NCBI GenBank assembly: GCA_012026855.1
Contig: VEOV01000161.1
Span: forward strand, 1-9,924
DNA: 9,924 nt
Source of the DNA: Geobacter sp.
GTDB taxonomy: Bacteria; Desulfobacterota; Desulfuromonadia; Geobacterales; DSM-12255
Reading direction: 5' to 3'
The notes under the pieces are model-generated. The model saw only the letters and a list, made by a program, of their open reading frames with translations. It was not told the origin of the DNA and ran no database searches. The position numbers and the translations under genes are program-made. Below are positions 7,298 through 9,924 of the stretch, piece after piece. Position 1 is the first letter of the stretch. Each line of letters opens with the position of its first letter.

Positions 7298-9715
7298 ATG
7301 AATAGTGAAGATATTTACGAGATTGACGCTGAGAGGGGACAGAAACTGTTTCCTCTTTTGCCTTTGAGGGACATAGTAATTTTCCCCGGCATGGTGATGC
7401 CGCTTTTTATCGGCAGATCCACCTCCACTGCAGCCCTGGAGGCAGCCATGAGCTCCGGCAGGCATATTTTCCTGGCGGCGCAGAGAAACTCCAAGACCGA
7501 AGAGCCTGCTCCTGACGATATCTACTCAGCCGGCACGCTCTGCCAGGTAGTGCAGCTCCTCAGGCTGCCCAATGGCAATGTCAAGGTGTTGGTTGAGGGA
7601 AAGTCCCGCGGCATCATTACTGAATTTGAGCATAACGGTGACTATTACCGGGTAAAGGTTGAGATTCATACGGATGAGCTGTCAGAACCTTCCCCTGAGA
7701 TCAAGGCCCTCATGGCTGAGGTTGTCAGCCAGTTCTCCGCTTTCCACAGTGAGACCAAAAACAGCATGCCACAGGAGGCGCTTGGTGGTATTGCCAAGAT
7801 TACCTCTGCCGATCTGCTGGTTGATACCATCGCTGCCCAACTTAATCCAAAACTTGAAGACAAGCAGAATATCTTGTCGACTTTCAACGTGAAAGATCGT
7901 CTGGAGACGCTTCTCTCGGTGATTGTCTGTGAGTCTGATATCCATCAGCTTGATCAGAAGATCAAGGACCGGGTCAAGAAGAAGATGGAGAAGAATCACA
8001 AGGAATATTATCTCAACGAGCAACTGAAGATCATTCAGAAAGAGCTTGGCAAGAAAGATGAATCTGCCGAGGAGTTTAATGATCTTGAGGCCAGGATAAA
8101 GGCTAAAAAGCTTCCGCTAGAGGCTCAGACAAAGGCCATGGCCGAGCTGAAAAAACTGAAACTGATGTCACCGTTATCAGCTGAAGCCTCTGTCATCAGG
8201 AATTATCTGGATACCATAGTTGATCTTCCCTGGGGTGAAGTCAGCCGCACCAGCAAGGATATCAACAAGGCTGCCCAGGTGATGGATGAGGATCATTACG
8301 GCTTGGAAAAGATCAAGATAAGGATTCTGGAGCATCTTGCCGTGCAGACCCTGGTGAAGCAGCCCAAGGGGCCGATTCTCTGCCTGGTTGGGCCGCCCGG
8401 GGTAGGGAAAACTTCACTGGCCAGATCCATTGCCAGGGCAACCTCCAGAAAGTTCGTCAAGATGTCCCTGGGCGGGGTGCGGGACGAAGCCGAGATTCGC
8501 GGCCATCGCCGTACCTATATCGGAGCCATGCCAGGCAAGGTGTTGCTGAACCTGAAGAAGGTTGGGGTCAGTAACCCGCTCTTTCTGCTTGATGAAATTG
8601 ACAAGCTCTCCTCCGACTTCCGCGGCGACCCCGCCTCGGCACTGCTGGAGGTACTGGATCCGGAGCAGAACAACCGCTTCAACGACCACTTCCTGGATCT
8701 TGATTATGACCTGTCCAGGGTGATGTTTCTGGCTACGGCCAATTCTGCCCATTCCATCCCGAGACCTTTGCTGGACAGGATGGAGATCATCCGCCTCGAG
8801 GGTTATACTGACCTGGAGAAGACCGAAATCGCCCGCAACTACCTGATTCCCAAGCAGCTCAAGGAGAGCGGCTTGTCTGCCTCCTTGCTTCGTTTCAGCG
8901 ATGGTGCCATTCACAAAATGATCTCCAGTTACACCCGTGAACCTGGCGTCAGAGGGTTGGAGCGGCAGATTGCCTCCATCTGTCGCAAGATTGCCCACAA
9001 GAAAGTGAAGGGTGAGCGTTGGAACCATACCGTTGAGCCGGTGGATGTAATCGAACTGCTGGGCGCCGAGAAGTTCCTTAATGAAAATGTGCGTCCCAAG
9101 GTGCTTGCCGGAGTTGTCAACGGTCTGGCCTGGACTGAATCGGGCGGAGATATCCTCCAGGTGGAGGTTTCTGTTGTTCCCGGCAAGGGAAAGTTGACCA
9201 TCACAGGCAAGCTGGGCGAGGTGATGAACGAATCGGCCCAGGCAGCCATGACCTATGTCCGCTCCAGAGCTTCTATTCTTGGGTTGGAGAAGGATTTCTA
9301 CCAGTCAGTGGATATCCATATTCATGTGCCTGAAGGGGCAATCCCAAAGGATGGACCATCAGCCGGAATTACCATGGCTACAGCGCTCACCTCCGCGCTG
9401 CTGTCCCGTAGTGTTGATACAACCATTGCCATGACCGGTGAGATTTCTCTGCAAGGGCGAGTGCTCCCCATTGGTGGTTTGAAGGAGAAGCTGATGGCAG
9501 CGCTCCGTTCCGGGGTCAGGACCGTATTGCTGCCACACAAGAACTTGAGAGATGTGGCTGAAGTCAGCCATGAGATTGTCGATCAGCTGGAGATAGTTGC
9601 GGTTGAGCATATGGATGATGTCCTCTCCAGAACCCTGGCTATTGAGCCGGTCAGTATTTCCACTACGTTAGGCGGAGCTGATGACATCGATTCTGCAGGG
9701 ATAATTACCCACTGA
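7298..9715 (+). CDS. lon: Lon ATP-dependent protease (LonA type)
   Basis: Lon is a soluble hexameric AAA+ serine protease that removes misfolded and short-lived regulatory proteins. At 805 residues it is slightly longer than E. coli Lon (784). The N-terminal substrate-binding domain starts at LPLRDIVIFPGMVMPLFIGR (21-40). A helical region with the typical YYLNEQLKIIQKELG follows near 237-251. The ATPase has Walker A GPPGVGKT at 365-372 (K371), pore motif GHRRTYIGAMPG at 402-413 with Y407, and Walker B D432-E433. The protease domain carries the Ser-Lys dyad: S688 in KDGPSAG and K731 in PIGGLKEK. Both are offset by exactly 9 from E. coli S679/K722. The ATG at 7298 is preceded by AGGA at 7289-7292, which overlaps the clpX stop. 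No separate promoter or heat-shock element is visible before lon, so it probably depends on transcription from upstream. No convincing terminator follows it. Confidence 0.98.
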   Translation: MNSEDIYEIDAERGQKLFPLLPLRDIVIFPGMVMPLFIGRSTSTAALEAAMSSGRHIFLAAQRNSKTEEPAPDDIYSAGTLCQVVQLLRLPNGNVKVLVEGKSRGIITEFEHNGDYYRVKVEIHTDELSEPSPEIKALMAEVVSQFSAFHSETKNSMPQEALGGIAKITSADLLVDTIAAQLNPKLEDKQNILSTFNVKDRLETLLSVIVCESDIHQLDQKIKDRVKKKMEKNHKEYYLNEQLKIIQKELGKKDESAEEFNDLEARIKAKKLPLEAQTKAMAELKKLKLMSPLSAEASVIRNYLDTIVDLPWGEVSRTSKDINKAAQVMDEDHYGLEKIKIRILEHLAVQTLVKQPKGPILCLVGPPGVGKTSLARSIARATSRKFVKMSLGGVRDEAEIRGHRRTYIGAMPGKVLLNLKKVGVSNPLFLLDEIDKLSSDFRGDPASALLEVLDPEQNNRFNDHFLDLDYDLSRVMFLATANSAHSIPRPLLDRMEIIRLEGYTDLEKTEIARNYLIPKQLKESGLSASLLRFSDGAIHKMISSYTREPGVRGLERQIASICRKIAHKKVKGERWNHTVEPVDVIELLGAEKFLNENVRPKVLAGVVNGLAWTESGGDILQVEVSVVPGKGKLTITGKLGEVMNESAQAAMTYVRSRASILGLEKDFYQSVDIHIHVPEGAIPKDGPSAGITMATALTSALLSRSVDTTIAMTGEISLQGRVLPIGGLKEKLMAALRSGVRTVLLPHKNLRDVAEVSHEIVDQLEIVAVEHMDDVLSRTLAIEPVSISTTLGGADDIDSAGIITH

Positions 9716-9734
9716 AAAAAAATCTAAAATATGC

Positions 9735-9763
9735 TTGACAGGAAGCCGGGCATTTTGTATAAA
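9735..9763 (+). promoter_or_regulatory. Strong sigma70-type promoter of the tRNA-Asp/tRNA-Val unit
   Basis: A perfect TTGACA (9735-9740) and a TATAAA (9758-9763, one mismatch) are separated by 17 bases. The predicted start is near 9770, about 24 bases before tRNA-Asp. An A-rich stretch lies just upstream, overlapping the end of lon (9715-9731). This is the best promoter in the window and shows that the tRNAs are transcribed independently of lon. Confidence 0.9.
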
Positions 9764-9793
9764 TTGGATTCCTTTCAGCGCAGTACTTTGCAA

Positions 9794-9870
9794 GGGGTAG
9801 TAGCTCAGTCGGTTAGAGTGCTGGCCTGTCACGCCAGAGGTCGCGGGTTCGAGCCCCGTCTGCCCCGCCA
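9794..9870 (+). tRNA. tRNA-Asp(GTC)
   Basis: The gene is 77 bases with CCA encoded. The acceptor stem is GGGGTAG/CTGCCCC (one G-T pair) with discriminator G. The D arm contains AGTCGGTTAGAG. The anticodon arm CTGGC-CTGTCAC-GCCAG gives anticodon GTC (9828-9830), and the T arm contains GGTTCGAGCCC. It decodes GAC/GAU. Twelve A/T-rich bases separate it from the next tRNA, so the two are probably processed from one transcript. Confidence 0.97.
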
Positions 9871-9882
9871 TTTAAAAAACTA

Positions 9883-9924
9883 GGGTGAATAGCTCAGCTG
9901 GGAGAGCGCCAGCCTTACAAGCTG
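9883..9924 (+). tRNA. tRNA-Val(TAC), 3' part beyond the window
   Basis: The visible 42 bases begin with acceptor strand GGGTGAA, followed by a D arm (GCTCAGCTGGGAGAGC) and an anticodon arm CCAGC-CTTACAA-GCTG that is cut by the window edge. The seven-base loop places anticodon TAC at 9916-9918, for valine GUA/GUG. The T arm and 3' acceptor strand lie outside the window. Confidence 0.93.

Noticed and set aside
9694..9715. GGG-CCC pairing at the end of lon as a terminator
   Set aside because: Only a three-base stem is possible and an A run, not a T run, follows it on the + strand.
9668..9871. Minus-strand 67-residue frame beginning MAGQTGLEPATSGV
   Set aside because: It is the antisense of tRNA-Asp and its flank. 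The GLEPATSGVTG-type peptide is a familiar spurious product of translating tRNA genes backwards; there is no independent support for a gene.

Overview
This window joins the end of a secondary-metabolite cluster to a conserved protein quality-control locus. The gene order tig-clpP-clpX-lon, the protein sequences and the adjacent tRNA genes suggest a Geobacter/Pelobacter-type bacterium (Desulfuromonadia, formerly Deltaproteobacteria). That placement is from remembered family resemblance and is only moderately certain.

Left part (1-3592, + strand): the window opens inside a nonribosomal peptide synthetase (NRPS). Its last 94 residues carry the C-terminal E6/E7-type motifs of an epimerization domain, and there is no thioesterase after them. 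Two tandem, overlapping ABC transporter genes follow. Both belong to the cyclic-peptide/siderophore exporter family (PvdE, SyrD, YojI) and keep all ATPase motifs. The likely logic is one operon that makes a peptide and exports it through a pair of paralogous half-transporters.

Junction (3589-4097): just after the second transporter lie two very short reading frames, a strong hairpin terminator, and a tRNA-Gly(GCC) gene on the - strand with its own sigma70-type promoter. The 3' end of this tRNA faces the NRPS cluster, the geometry expected of a tRNA-linked genomic island. A short leader containing an inverted repeat then precedes the housekeeping genes.

Right part (4098-9715, + strand): trigger factor, ClpP protease, ClpX unfoldase and Lon protease are complete and closely packed. 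clpP and clpX overlap by ATGA, and only 7 bases separate clpX from lon. They handle nascent-chain folding and ATP-dependent proteolysis, and look co-transcribed. All key catalytic residues are present.

End (9735-9924): a near-consensus sigma70 promoter drives tRNA-Asp(GTC), followed 12 bases later by tRNA-Val(TAC), which runs off the window.

The housekeeping part is ordinary. The parts worth a second look are the NRPS terminus, the duplicated exporter and the tRNA-Gly junction.
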